Part shown: one piece after another, positions 38,637 to 46,487 of the stretch
How the letters are laid out: each line of letters starts with the position of its first letter
Position numbering within the stretch: position 1 is the first letter of the stretch
Source of the DNA: an uncultured Rhodocyclaceae bacterium
GTDB taxonomy: Bacteria; Pseudomonadota; Gammaproteobacteria; Burkholderiales; Rhodocyclaceae
Length of the DNA stretch: 47,044 nt
NCBI GenBank assembly: GCA_900549295.1
Contig: URNG01000009.1
Location: 1 to 47,044, forward strand
Reading direction: 5' to 3'
Notes under the pieces: model-generated
Database searches by the model: none
Seen by the model: the letters and a program-made list of their open reading frames with translations, nothing else
What the model was told of the DNA's origin: nothing
Made by a program: the position numbers and the translations under genes

Positions 38637-39074
38637 ATGGCAGTAGATAAACAAACTCGTGAAGCCGTTCTGCATGCTTGGGCGGGACAGTGTTTTTATT
38701 GCGGCCGAAAAGCAACGTGTGTTGATCACATCGTTCCGATCAAGAAAAATGGTACGGACGCACCGCATAACCTGGTGGCCTGTTGTACTTCCTGCAATGA
38801 AGCCAAGGGGGAGTTGTGGCTACCGCTTGATGTACTTGCGGAGGCTCTTACGGCCGCCCAGAAACTATCTTCTTTTGTTACCGAGGCGGCAGCAGTCTAC
38901 GATGCCTCCCGCAAAGCGGCGGCAGACCGTGTGAATTACGGTTCACTTCCGATCCGGGAAGGTGTGCCCGGTCAAGCATTGATGCAACGCGCTGTCAGGC
39001 ATCGCCGACCAGCGCGCATTCTGGCGACGGAAGCCGCACAAATTGCTGGCTCCTTTAACGCACTGAAAGCCTAG
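38637..39074 (+). CDS. HNH endonuclease
   Basis: A 145-residue protein with an HNH nuclease core at about 18-60: CFYCGRKATCVDHIVPIKKN, then NLVACCTSCNEAKG. Two CxxC pairs hold a structural zinc, and D-H, N and H of the active site are visible. The rest is a helical C-terminal part of unknown role. No methyltransferase or intron open frame is adjacent. Divergence from an XRE regulator suggests controlled, possibly toxic, nuclease activity: defence, element stability or recombination. I cannot tell which. Confidence 0.85.
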   Translation: MAVDKQTREAVLHAWAGQCFYCGRKATCVDHIVPIKKNGTDAPHNLVACCTSCNEAKGELWLPLDVLAEALTAAQKLSSFVTEAAAVYDASRKAAADRVNYGSLPIREGVPGQALMQRAVRHRRPARILATEAAQIAGSFNALKA

Positions 39075-39139
39075 ACGTTCGGTCGAGACCGTTTTCAGGA
39101 GTGTCCGCTGACCCAAAGTGGTGATCATTTCTGTGAAAC

Positions 39140-40360
39140 GCCCGAAACAGCCCCCCGCAAGGCGAGGGGGCTGAGTGAGACAAATACCGGAAGAGCCGGC
39201 AACTAGGTTGATCTGTTCCTCGTAGGCCTGCATCACGAAGATGCCAAGACCCAAACCTGGCACAGCCAGATTCCTTAACGAGCCCGAGGGACCCCTCGGG
39301 ATGTGTCACCTGAGCTTCCGCCAAGAAGCCGGCGATTTGCGATCCCACCGCCAAGCGGGATCGCGATTTTGCTTGCTGTTGGGGTGCCACCCCCAACCAC
39401 TTCACCTTACGTTGTGTCATTCCCACAGCTCCGTACCAGATTGACCCAGTACTTCGTTGCCGAAGGAATTCGCTCATACACTCTCGGGGTTTGCGGCGTC
39501 GTGAGCGCCGTACCGGTGGGGGCCAACCCACCGATCCTCCGAGTGCATTTCGTACCACTTAGACGATTTCTTGCGTTCATGCAGATCGCTGCCGACTCAC
39601 AACAGACGTTCAGATTCCGGGCTGGTTACCGTGTTTGGGGCGGGAGAACCGGGAGAAGTCCCTGCCTTACTGCCAAATCTGAAGGATTGTCTGTTGCTTC
39701 CATCGCGTTCCAGGCACTGAAGGCCCTAAACAGCACTTGCACTTTCCAGATAGCACCCCGCGGGGCGCATTTACAGGTTTAAGCTATCAACGCGGCTTGC
39801 GGCTTCATGGGCGCGACCCCATGTCACCAACACGCTCGCCCGATGGGTCTGGAACACTTGTTCCATCCCACCGAGGCCTACCTCACGGCAGGCGATTACG
39901 CAGCCATCCTGTCTGGCACAGCTTACGCGGCTTTCCCGCGTCCAACTGGAGAGGACTCGCACCTCTTTTTCATATCGTCAGGAACATCCAGGCATTTCCG
40001 CCCAGCGTCCGTTTCGTGTTCGCACCAGTTTGCCAGGCCCATTCCTGGCTTTCATGGGATAAAGCAACGGGGTTACCTTGGCGTAGCCAAGTTTAGTCCG
40101 CTACCTCCCCCTCGCACGCAGCGAGCTCCATTACGAGCACTGCGCGCCACACAACTTGCTCCCTGGCGGGGAGCTACCGGCACAGCCGGTAATGAAGTGA
40201 GAACAACAAGGGCGTTGGCGCGCCCCGTTGTCCAGCAAGCTGGATCGGTGTTGGCGCACCTAGGCCGCACAGTTTTATTGCCATCTCAACTGTTCTGTCC
40301 TGATCGGTATAGCGCGGGAATGCCCGATGTGAACATCTGGGAATCCCCTTCTTTACTCCC
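39140..40360 (-). ncRNA. Candidate large structured RNA, about 1.2 kb
   Basis: No credible protein frame on either strand. At least eleven compact stem-loops are visible, among them 40158-40174, 40176-40190, 40077-40091, 39950-39966, 39925-39941, 39876-39893, 39850-39865, 39514-39533, 39339-39364, 39283-39300 and 39148-39173. The stem at 39876-39893 read on the minus strand closes a GTGA (GNRA) tetraloop and needs a G-U pair that would be A-C on the plus strand. A larger stem near 40200-40240 also needs a G-U on the minus strand. A promoter-like pair (40367-40395) precedes it and a hairpin closes it. GGTGCGAGTCC in one loop recalls group II intron domain I, but no domain V was found. Class unknown. 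Confidence 0.45.
39148..39173 (-). terminator. Hairpin at the end of the structured-RNA candidate
   Basis: CAGCCCCC pairs with GGGGGCTG (8 bp, 10-base loop that can pair further). On the minus strand it is followed by TTTCGGGCGTTTC, a weak T tract; the plus strand has none. It probably ends the minus-strand RNA and may also stop read-through from the HNH gene. Confidence 0.5.
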
Positions 40361-40366
40361 AGTTCA

Positions 40367-40395
40367 TTATTCAGTGAGAGGGCGTTCTTATTCAA
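40367..40395 (-). promoter_or_regulatory. Sigma-70-like promoter before the structured-RNA candidate
   Basis: On the minus strand TTGAAT (40395-40390) and GAATAA (40372-40367) are 17 bp apart, a fair sigma-70 promoter pointing into the structured region. This is a pattern match only. Confidence 0.35.
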
Positions 40396-40465
40396 TAGAA
40401 AAACCGGGGCATTCCAGGTGGGGGCATACCTGTTCAGGGAAACTCCCTTGGGGGGCTCGGATCGA

Positions 40466-40993
40466 CTAAATGTCGTCCTCACTCCCGGGGTTACCCCGCT
40501 TGTACTGCTTGGCAATCCCTGCTTGCTGGGCAGCCGCTACCAGAGCTTTCCACGCTTCTGCCAAGGCAAGATAGCGTGGGAGCAGTGACTGCCAAGGGGT
40601 ATTTCCGTGCTCGATCTCCTTTTGCGCGAGTTGGGGGAGGGCCTGGGTCAGCGTTGCGATGGCTTGGGCACACTGCTCGAAGGGATCCTCCCCTTGGGCA
40701 GCAGCGGCATCATTTAGCTCCTGACGGATGCGCGCTACCAGTGTCTCGCGCTGTGCATGACTGGCGGGGTCAGCATGGGTGTGCAGATAGTCCTCAGCCT
40801 TCTGTTGTTCGGCTTCATCCAGATAGTGCCCTGGGCGTAGGGTCAGCCCTATCGGAAACAGCGCCGGATCAGCACGCAGGTCCAGAGTACCCACGGTGAG
40901 GGTTCGGCTGCGTTTGCTTGCCGGGTCATAGGCATGGCGCACGAGTTGTACCGTCTTGCCGCCAGGGCGGGGCTTGAAACAAAGGTTTTGCAT
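40466..40993 (-). CDS. Hypothetical protein, 175 residues
   Basis: A soluble protein. The N-terminal part (CFKPRPGGKTVQLVRHAYDP, then SKRSRTLTVGTLDLR) looks beta-rich, and the rest is helical, with Ala/Gln-rich helices (EQQKAEDYLHTHADPASHAQ). It ends KQYKRGNPGSEDDI. ATG 40993 is chosen with GGAGAG upstream. It has the look of accessory-element proteins, but I recognise no family. It precedes the RNA candidate on the same strand. Confidence 0.6.
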   Translation of the reverse strand: MQNLCFKPRPGGKTVQLVRHAYDPASKRSRTLTVGTLDLRADPALFPIGLTLRPGHYLDEAEQQKAEDYLHTHADPASHAQRETLVARIRQELNDAAAAQGEDPFEQCAQAIATLTQALPQLAQKEIEHGNTPWQSLLPRYLALAEAWKALVAAAQQAGIAKQYKRGNPGSEDDI

Positions 40994-41330
40994 GGGGTGT
41001 CTCTCCAGAATGGGGGGCCCCCGTATAGGCAAAACTCAAAGACGGTCGCTCAGTGGTGGTCTGCGTTCAACGTTTGACGGTAGGCAGTCAATACCGGGCC
41101 GTATGCGGTCGATGGCGATAACAACGGGGATGGGCACCCCCTGGGCTTGTCCTGCAACGAAATAGTGAATGTGCTGCATGCCTGGTGGGGGAGGGTCCGA
41201 GGTAGGCGTTCATAGTGCGCCCGCATGCGGTTTCCGTCAGGGCGTAGGCGGTCGCCCCAACGACGTTCTCGGCGTGCTCATCACAAAGGGGTCGTTCTCC
41301 CTATACTCGTTTTTAAGCGGAGACCCAGAA
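40994..41330. other. Intergenic region with one small open frame
   Basis: Between the divergent hypothetical genes. It contains the 47-codon frame at 41036-41179 on the minus strand and a possible promoter (TATACT near 41302) for the gene at 41331. Nothing else recognisable. Confidence 0.4.
41036..41179 (-). CDS. Possible 47-residue small protein
   Basis: Frame MQHIHYFVAGQAQGVPIPVV... continuing to SDRL, 42 bases upstream of the gene ending its run at 40993 and on the same strand. The composition looks protein-like, but there is no clear ribosome site and no family is recognised. Confidence 0.35.
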   Translation of the reverse strand: MQHIHYFVAGQAQGVPIPVVIAIDRIRPGIDCLPSNVERRPPLSDRL

Positions 41331-41999
41331 ATGGGAACAGTGATTAAGCGGCCGGTGAATCAGACGGCCTGCATGCAGCATTTACAGCGCTTGGTTTCCA
41401 GCGGGCACTACTTCTGGTGCGCGGATGTAATCCCCGAGGCGAGGCTGGCGTCATTTGTGGACAAGTGGTCAGTCTTTGGGCTCACGGCAGACATTCCTGC
41501 TCGGGCCTATCGGAAGAAATGTGGGAAGGCGAGCGTTCATCTTTGCCTGGAGCCGATGATGGAGGAGGGGGCACCCATTCGGTGGTGGATGCTATCGACG
41601 GCTGGACAACTGGGGCTGGTCACCCATGGGGCAGTTCCCGGGAAGGTCCAGGATTGTCGTCTTGCGGAGGGGCGCTTGACCTTCGGTCATTATGAACTCG
41701 TCCGGTTGCCCAAAATCGCAGGTGCGGAACAAGGGGCACCTACAACCTGGACCTGGCGTCTTTCACCGCAGCGCTATAAGGAATGGGAGGCGCTGTTGGT
41801 CGAGCGGGTCAAGGCAAGGGATTTGGATGGATTGGCGAAGGCTGAACGGTGCCTGTGTGCCATGCCTATGTTCAGCGGCGTCCGCGAGCAGCTCAAGCGT
41901 CTCTTTACCGAGAGGAACAAGCTAGCAGGAAAGTTCAAACTGCAACTGCCGCGGACGCCAGACTTACCCGTGATGCGTATGGTCAAGCTGTGGGACTAG
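41331..41999 (+). CDS. Hypothetical protein, 222 residues
   Basis: A soluble protein beginning MGTVIKRPVNQTACMQHLQR, with a Trp/Tyr-rich middle (IRWWMLSTAGQLGLVTHG, TTWTWRLSPQRYKEWEALLV) and a basic helical C-terminus. ATG 41331 follows GGAG. A frame open further upstream (to 41169) lacks features. I recognise no family; the position next to the integrase suggests an element accessory protein, perhaps a replication or excision helper, which is a guess. Confidence 0.65.
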   Translation: MGTVIKRPVNQTACMQHLQRLVSSGHYFWCADVIPEARLASFVDKWSVFGLTADIPARAYRKKCGKASVHLCLEPMMEEGAPIRWWMLSTAGQLGLVTHGAVPGKVQDCRLAEGRLTFGHYELVRLPKIAGAEQGAPTTWTWRLSPQRYKEWEALLVERVKARDLDGLAKAERCLCAMPMFSGVREQLKRLFTERNKLAGKFKLQLPRTPDLPVMRMVKLWD

Positions 42000-42056
42000 C
42001 GGACGCGTAGGAGTCCAGAATTATTGAATAGGTCGATACGAAAAAGATGTCGGCGG

Positions 42057-42085
42057 GCGGAATGACCGCTTCACCGCCATTCCGC
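42057..42085. terminator. Hairpin between convergent genes
   Basis: GCGGAATG pairs with CATTCCGC (8 bp, 13-base loop) midway between the hypothetical gene stop (41999) and the integrase stop (42093). It may act as a terminator in both directions, although neither side has a strong T tract. Confidence 0.45.
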
Positions 42086-42092
42086 TAGGTAA

Positions 42093-43853
42093 TCAATCGG
42101 TTTCAGGGGTTACAGGGCGAATGAACTTCAATTCTGGAAAGTCGATACGCCGAAGAATCTCAAGCTTCTTGTCGACGGGCAGTTCGCCCCGGTATTTCTT
42201 GACGACGGATGAGGCATCTTGCTCGACTTGTCCGCCCTGAAGCCTCTCAATATTGGTGACATTGCCGGCGTGTCCGGTGATGGCTTCTGCGTTGACGACA
42301 CCCAACACCATTGCCCGATTCAGTAGGGTGGAGCGGAAGGCGTGCATCCCCACGATTCGGGCGTTTTGGGTTTCGTCGCGTAAACCGATTTCCTCCAGGA
42401 AATGACTAAACCACTCCCTGGCTTTGGGCGAGGCGCGCCCGACCGACGGGGGAAAAGCTTGGAAGAGCAGCGTGTCACCGCGTGCTTTGGCGGCTTCGAC
42501 GTAGTCCAGGAAGCCCAGTTCAATCAGCTTTGGATGAATCGGCAACTTGCGTTTTGAGCCTCCGGTCTTGACTGACTTGCTGATGCTTTCGTGACCTTTC
42601 GAGTCATCCGTGATGTCCAGATACCAGACTTCGGAGCGGGGATCCTGGCGGATGTCGATTTGGGGGTTTAGCTGGCACAGTTCATTAACGCGGGCACCGG
42701 TAAAAAGCCCCAAGTGAGGCAACCAGTAATAGTGGGCCTGCTTTGGGTCATGGGCAAATGCGGCCATTTCTGGCCCCTGGAAGAGGCGCTGGAGTTCTTC
42801 CGGTTCGAAGTGACGCTGGCCCCCTTCTGGGTCGCGCCGCGAGCCGGTGTACTGAACGCCTTCCGTGGTGAGGGTCATGGGCCAGCCGTGGTCCTGCCAT
42901 TTCCGGCGGCAGTACTTGATGAATGGGGTCATGGCAGCCAGGTAGGTGCCGTCAAAGGTTCCCTTACTCATTTCACCCCGGCTTTGTTTAGCCAGTTCGC
43001 GAGCACTGATGCTCTCTTTTCGGCAGATGTCCTTCCACCGTGGGGGGAGTCCTTGCACGGCTTCAAAATAATTTTCGATATCTGTCTGCTTAAGTGATCC
43101 GATGGGTTTGTCACCAATGATGTCGATTAGCAAAGGCATCACGGCACACACCTTGTTCAGCATCGCTGGCTTATCGAGCTTCCGGTAGTACTCGATGTAG
43201 CCCTGAGTGACTTCAGAAAGCAGCGGGGTATCCAGCTGACGTGCCAAGACGGGGGTGGGCTCATCCTTTCCTTCATAACGATTGAGCAGCTTTTCGTTGG
43301 TACGGATCGCCATCCGTGCGTAGGCCAGCGCAAGGCGCCGCATCTCCATATCAGAGACATTCAGCTGATATCGGTAGAGTTTCAGGAACTGCTCGACGGG
43401 ATGGTGCAGTACCTCGTAGTCGCCCACGGCAACGGCGCTTTTGAGGAATTGATTTGCTTCGGCATAAGCGGCCTGGTAGTCGCTGATTTCTTCGGGGGTG
43501 TAGTTGCCCTGCTCACGCCGGGCTTCATCTCCAGCAAGGCTGGCGGCTTCTGCATGCTGGCAGATCGCGTCGATGGTTTCAGGGGTGAGTGCGTCAATCC
43601 GGATGACGGAATTGGTTTGCTGGCGTGCCAAGGCATCTGCTTGGCGTTGGCGCATGTTGTTCCATTCCGCAGTGAGTCGGGCTTCTTGAAGGCGGTGGAG
43701 TTCAACTGCAGTCCGATAGTCCTTGGTCCTGAGGGACAAGACGGCTTCTTTCTTGCCGGGATAGCAAGACAGGATATCAGTGGGGATGCGCCGACGAAGG
43801 TAGTAGGTGCCAGACTGGCGATGACGCTGGAGACCGGTAGGAAGCATTGGCAT
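42093..43853 (-). CDS. int: Tyrosine recombinase integrase of the island
   Basis: A 586-residue site-specific recombinase. The N-terminal DUF6538-like arm region (TGLQRHRQSGTYYLRRRIPT) leads to a core-binding domain and a C-terminal catalytic domain. Catalytic residues: R in FTGARVNELCQL, K in KTGGSKRKLPIHP, HxxR in GMHAFRSTLLNRA, and H in ITGHAG. The nucleophile is probably Y in VVKKYRG; no tyrosine sits at the usual short distance from the last His. ATG 43853 (MPMLPTG) or 43847 is the start; the frame stays open to 44042, but that would run through the tRNA gene. It reads away from the tRNA-Ser, toward the island, 140 bases from it. Confidence 0.9.
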   Translation of the reverse strand: MPMLPTGLQRHRQSGTYYLRRRIPTDILSCYPGKKEAVLSLRTKDYRTAVELHRLQEARLTAEWNNMRQRQADALARQQTNSVIRIDALTPETIDAICQHAEAASLAGDEARREQGNYTPEEISDYQAAYAEANQFLKSAVAVGDYEVLHHPVEQFLKLYRYQLNVSDMEMRRLALAYARMAIRTNEKLLNRYEGKDEPTPVLARQLDTPLLSEVTQGYIEYYRKLDKPAMLNKVCAVMPLLIDIIGDKPIGSLKQTDIENYFEAVQGLPPRWKDICRKESISARELAKQSRGEMSKGTFDGTYLAAMTPFIKYCRRKWQDHGWPMTLTTEGVQYTGSRRDPEGGQRHFEPEELQRLFQGPEMAAFAHDPKQAHYYWLPHLGLFTGARVNELCQLNPQIDIRQDPRSEVWYLDITDDSKGHESISKSVKTGGSKRKLPIHPKLIELGFLDYVEAAKARGDTLLFQAFPPSVGRASPKAREWFSHFLEEIGLRDETQNARIVGMHAFRSTLLNRAMVLGVVNAEAITGHAGNVTNIERLQGGQVEQDASSVVKKYRGELPVDKKLEILRRIDFPELKFIRPVTPETD

Positions 43854-43907
43854 AGGACATGAGTTCAAGATTCCAAGTATAGGAAGCCAGGACTCAATTC
43901 TTGCCAA

Positions 43908-43930
43908 TGTGTAGAAGCGTTGTGTAGAAG
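43908..43930. repeat. Direct pair of integrase arm-type motifs, right end
   Basis: TGTGTAGAAG at 43908-43917 and again at 43921-43930, spaced 13 bp start to start, upstream of the integrase gene and inside the right island end. The same 10-mer and its complement occur at 3641 and 3668 on the left. Likely integrase arm sites that may also autoregulate int. Confidence 0.55.
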
Positions 43931-43991
43931 TCAGTGCCAAAATGGCCTGACGCAGCAATTGATTACTGCAAAAACAACGACTTGAAACAAA

Positions 43992-44083
<92 letters not shown>

Positions 44084-44192
44084 GGAAGCCGCGCATTCTA
44101 GCAGAATGCGCGGGGCGGTCAAATTTTTGTAAGTCCTGAACAACCGGCCCCGCAGTGCTTTCAGAGGAAGCGCCGCAGGGCAGGGGTGGGGA

Positions 44193-46235
44193 TCAGACGA
44201 TCAGCGGCACGATCAGCAGGGCGACCAGGTTGATGATCTTGATCAGCGGGTTGACGGCCGGGCCGGCGGTGTCCTTGTAGGGGTCGCCCACGGTGTCGCC
44301 GGTGACGGCGGCCTTGTGCGCTTCCGAGCCTTTGCCGCCGAAGTTGCCGTCCTCGATGTATTTCTTGGCGTTGTCCCAGGCGCCGCCGCCGGTGGTCATC
44401 GAGATGGCGACGAAGAGGCCGGTGACGATGGTGCCGACGAGCAGACCGCCGAGCGCCTGCGGGCCGAGCAGCAGGCCGACGACGATGGGCACGGCAACCG
44501 GCAGGATGGACGGAATCATCATTTCCTTGATCGCCGCTACCGTCAGCATGTCGACCGCCCGCGAGTAATCCGGCTTGGCTGTGCCTTCCATGATGCCGGC
44601 GATTTCCTTGAACTGGCGGCGCACTTCCACGACAACGGCACCCGCCGAGCGGCCCACGGCTTCCATCGCCATCGCCCCGAACAGGTAGGGGATCAGGCCG
44701 CCGATGAAGAGGCCGATGATGACCATGTGGTTGGACAGATCGAAGGTGAAGATCTGCCCGGTGGCGGCTTCCAGGGCGTGCGTGTAGTCGGCGAAGAGCA
44801 CCAGCGCGGCCAACCCGGCGGAACCGATGGCGTAGCCCTTGGTGACGGCCTTGGTGGTGTTGCCGACGGCGTCCAGCGGGTCGGTGACGTTGCGCACGTC
44901 GGCTGGCAGTTCCGCCATTTCGGCGATGCCGCCGGCGTTGTCGGTGATCGGCCCGTAAGCGTCGAGGGCGACGACGATGCCGGCCATCGACAGCATGGAG
45001 GTGGCGGCGATGGCCAGACCATAGAGGCCGCCGATCGAGTAGGCGGCCCAGATCGAGGCGCACACCGACAGCACCGGCCAAGCCGTCGCTTTCATGGAAA
45101 TGCCGATACCGGCGATGATGTTGGTGGCGTGGCCGGTTTGGCAGGATGCCGCGACGTGCTTGACCGGGCCGTACTCGGTGCCGGTGTAGTACTCGGTGAT
45201 CCATACCATCGCGGCCGTCAGCGCCAGGCCGATCACGGCGCAGGCGAACATGCTGCCGGTGGTGACTTGTACCGCCGCATCGCCCGTGCCGATCAGCCAG
45301 GCCGTAACCGGGTAGTAGAAGGCCAGGGCCAGCACGCCAGCGACGATCAGTCCCTTGTACAGCGCGCCCATGATCTTGCCGCCGTCGGCAGTGCGCACGA
45401 AGTAGCAACCGACGATGGAAGCGATGATCGACACCGCGCCCAGCGCCAGCGGGTAGAGGATGAGCGCCTCGCCCAGCACGTCGGAGGTTTTCAGCATCAG
45501 CGCGCCGAGCACCATCGTCGCCACCACTGTCACCACGTAGGTTTCGAACAGGTCGGCGGCCATGCCGGCGCAATCGCCGACGTTGTCGCCGACGTTGTCG
45601 GCGATAACCGCCGGGTTGCGCGGATCGTCCTCGGGAATGCCCGCTTCGACCTTGCCCACTAGGTCGGCGCCGACGTCGGCGCCCTTGGTGAAGATGCCGC
45701 CGCCCAGACGGGCGAAGATGGAAATCAGCGACGAGCCGAAAGCCAGGCCGATCAAGGCGTGCAGGGCGCTATCCTGCGACAGCCCGAAGGCCAGCATCCC
45801 GGCGTAGTAGCCGGCGATGCCGAGCAGCCCTAGACCGACCACCAGCATGCCGGTGATCGCGCCGCCCTTGAAGGCCACCGCCAATGCAGGAGCGATGCCG
45901 CCGCGCGCCGCTTCCGCCGTGCGCACGTTGGCGCGCACCGAAACGTTCATGCCAATGAAACCCGCCGCGCCGGAGAGCACGGCCCCGACGACGAAACCCA
46001 CCGCCGTCGCCGCGCCCAGGAAAATCGCAATGAGGATCGCGATGACGACGCCCACCATCGCGATCGTCTTGTATTGCCGGCTCAGATACGCCGCCGCCCC
46101 TTCCTGGATCGCCTTGGCGATTTCCTGCATGCGCGCATTGCCGGCGGGTAGTGCGAGGATGGAACGACTGGAAAACCAACCATACAGTACAGCCAGTACG
46201 GCACATGACAACGCCAACCAAAGTGCTGAAGACAT
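44193..46235 (-). CDS. hppA: Membrane proton-pumping pyrophosphatase (K+-independent type)
   Basis: A 680-residue integral membrane enzyme with about 16 helices that splits pyrophosphate and pumps protons out. Signatures: substrate-site motif IPEDDPRNPAVIADNVGDNV, GGIFTKGADVGADLVGKVEAG, and GDTVGDPYKDTAGPAVNPLI near the C-terminus. The GNTTKAVTKGYAIGSAG segment has lysine where K+-dependent enzymes have alanine, which marks the K+-independent subgroup. It is ordinary chromosome right of the island and is cotranscribed with nothing obvious. Confidence 0.95.
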   Translation of the reverse strand: MSSALWLALSCAVLAVLYGWFSSRSILALPAGNARMQEIAKAIQEGAAAYLSRQYKTIAMVGVVIAILIAIFLGAATAVGFVVGAVLSGAAGFIGMNVSVRANVRTAEAARGGIAPALAVAFKGGAITGMLVVGLGLLGIAGYYAGMLAFGLSQDSALHALIGLAFGSSLISIFARLGGGIFTKGADVGADLVGKVEAGIPEDDPRNPAVIADNVGDNVGDCAGMAADLFETYVVTVVATMVLGALMLKTSDVLGEALILYPLALGAVSIIASIVGCYFVRTADGGKIMGALYKGLIVAGVLALAFYYPVTAWLIGTGDAAVQVTTGSMFACAVIGLALTAAMVWITEYYTGTEYGPVKHVAASCQTGHATNIIAGIGISMKATAWPVLSVCASIWAAYSIGGLYGLAIAATSMLSMAGIVVALDAYGPITDNAGGIAEMAELPADVRNVTDPLDAVGNTTKAVTKGYAIGSAGLAALVLFADYTHALEAATGQIFTFDLSNHMVIIGLFIGGLIPYLFGAMAMEAVGRSAGAVVVEVRRQFKEIAGIMEGTAKPDYSRAVDMLTVAAIKEMMIPSILPVAVPIVVGLLLGPQALGGLLVGTIVTGLFVAISMTTGGGAWDNAKKYIEDGNFGGKGSEAHKAAVTGDTVGDPYKDTAGPAVNPLIKIINLVALLIVPLIV

Positions 46236-46436
46236 ACTTCCCCCTTGTTAGACTGACGAAAAAAAACGGCTGCATCAACGCAACGGACGTGCGTGATGGT
46301 GTGATGTTGGGGCGGACGAACGGGATACGGCGCGCAGCTTGGAATGGCGGAACGCTACTCGCTTTTGCCGGGGGGGTCAAACCGGGTTGTGATGCGATTG
46401 CACTGGTGGAGCCACCGGGCCGCCGAAGCACCAAAA

Positions 46437-46460
46437 AAAATCCCGCCGCAGCGGGATTTT
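46437..46460 (-). terminator. Rho-independent terminator downstream of trxB
   Basis: AAAATCCCGC pairs with GCGGGATTTT (10 bp, 4-base loop). On the minus strand it is followed by further Ts (complement of the A run at 46433-46436). It lies 28 bases after the trxB stop. Confidence 0.85.
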
Positions 46461-46487
46461 CCGGGAAGCCGGTATTTGTCTGGCGCT

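Noticed and set aside
39055..39558. 167-residue minus-strand frame
   Set aside because: Same hairpin-rich region; overlaps the end of the HNH gene and has no recognisable domain.
39807..40469. 220-residue plus-strand frame
   Set aside because: It runs across the hairpin-rich region, has Pro/Arg/His-rich composition and no ribosome site; the RNA explanation fits better.
44316..45662. 448-residue open frame on the plus strand
   Set aside because: Antisense shadow of hppA with Gly/His/Asp/Arg repeats and no domain.
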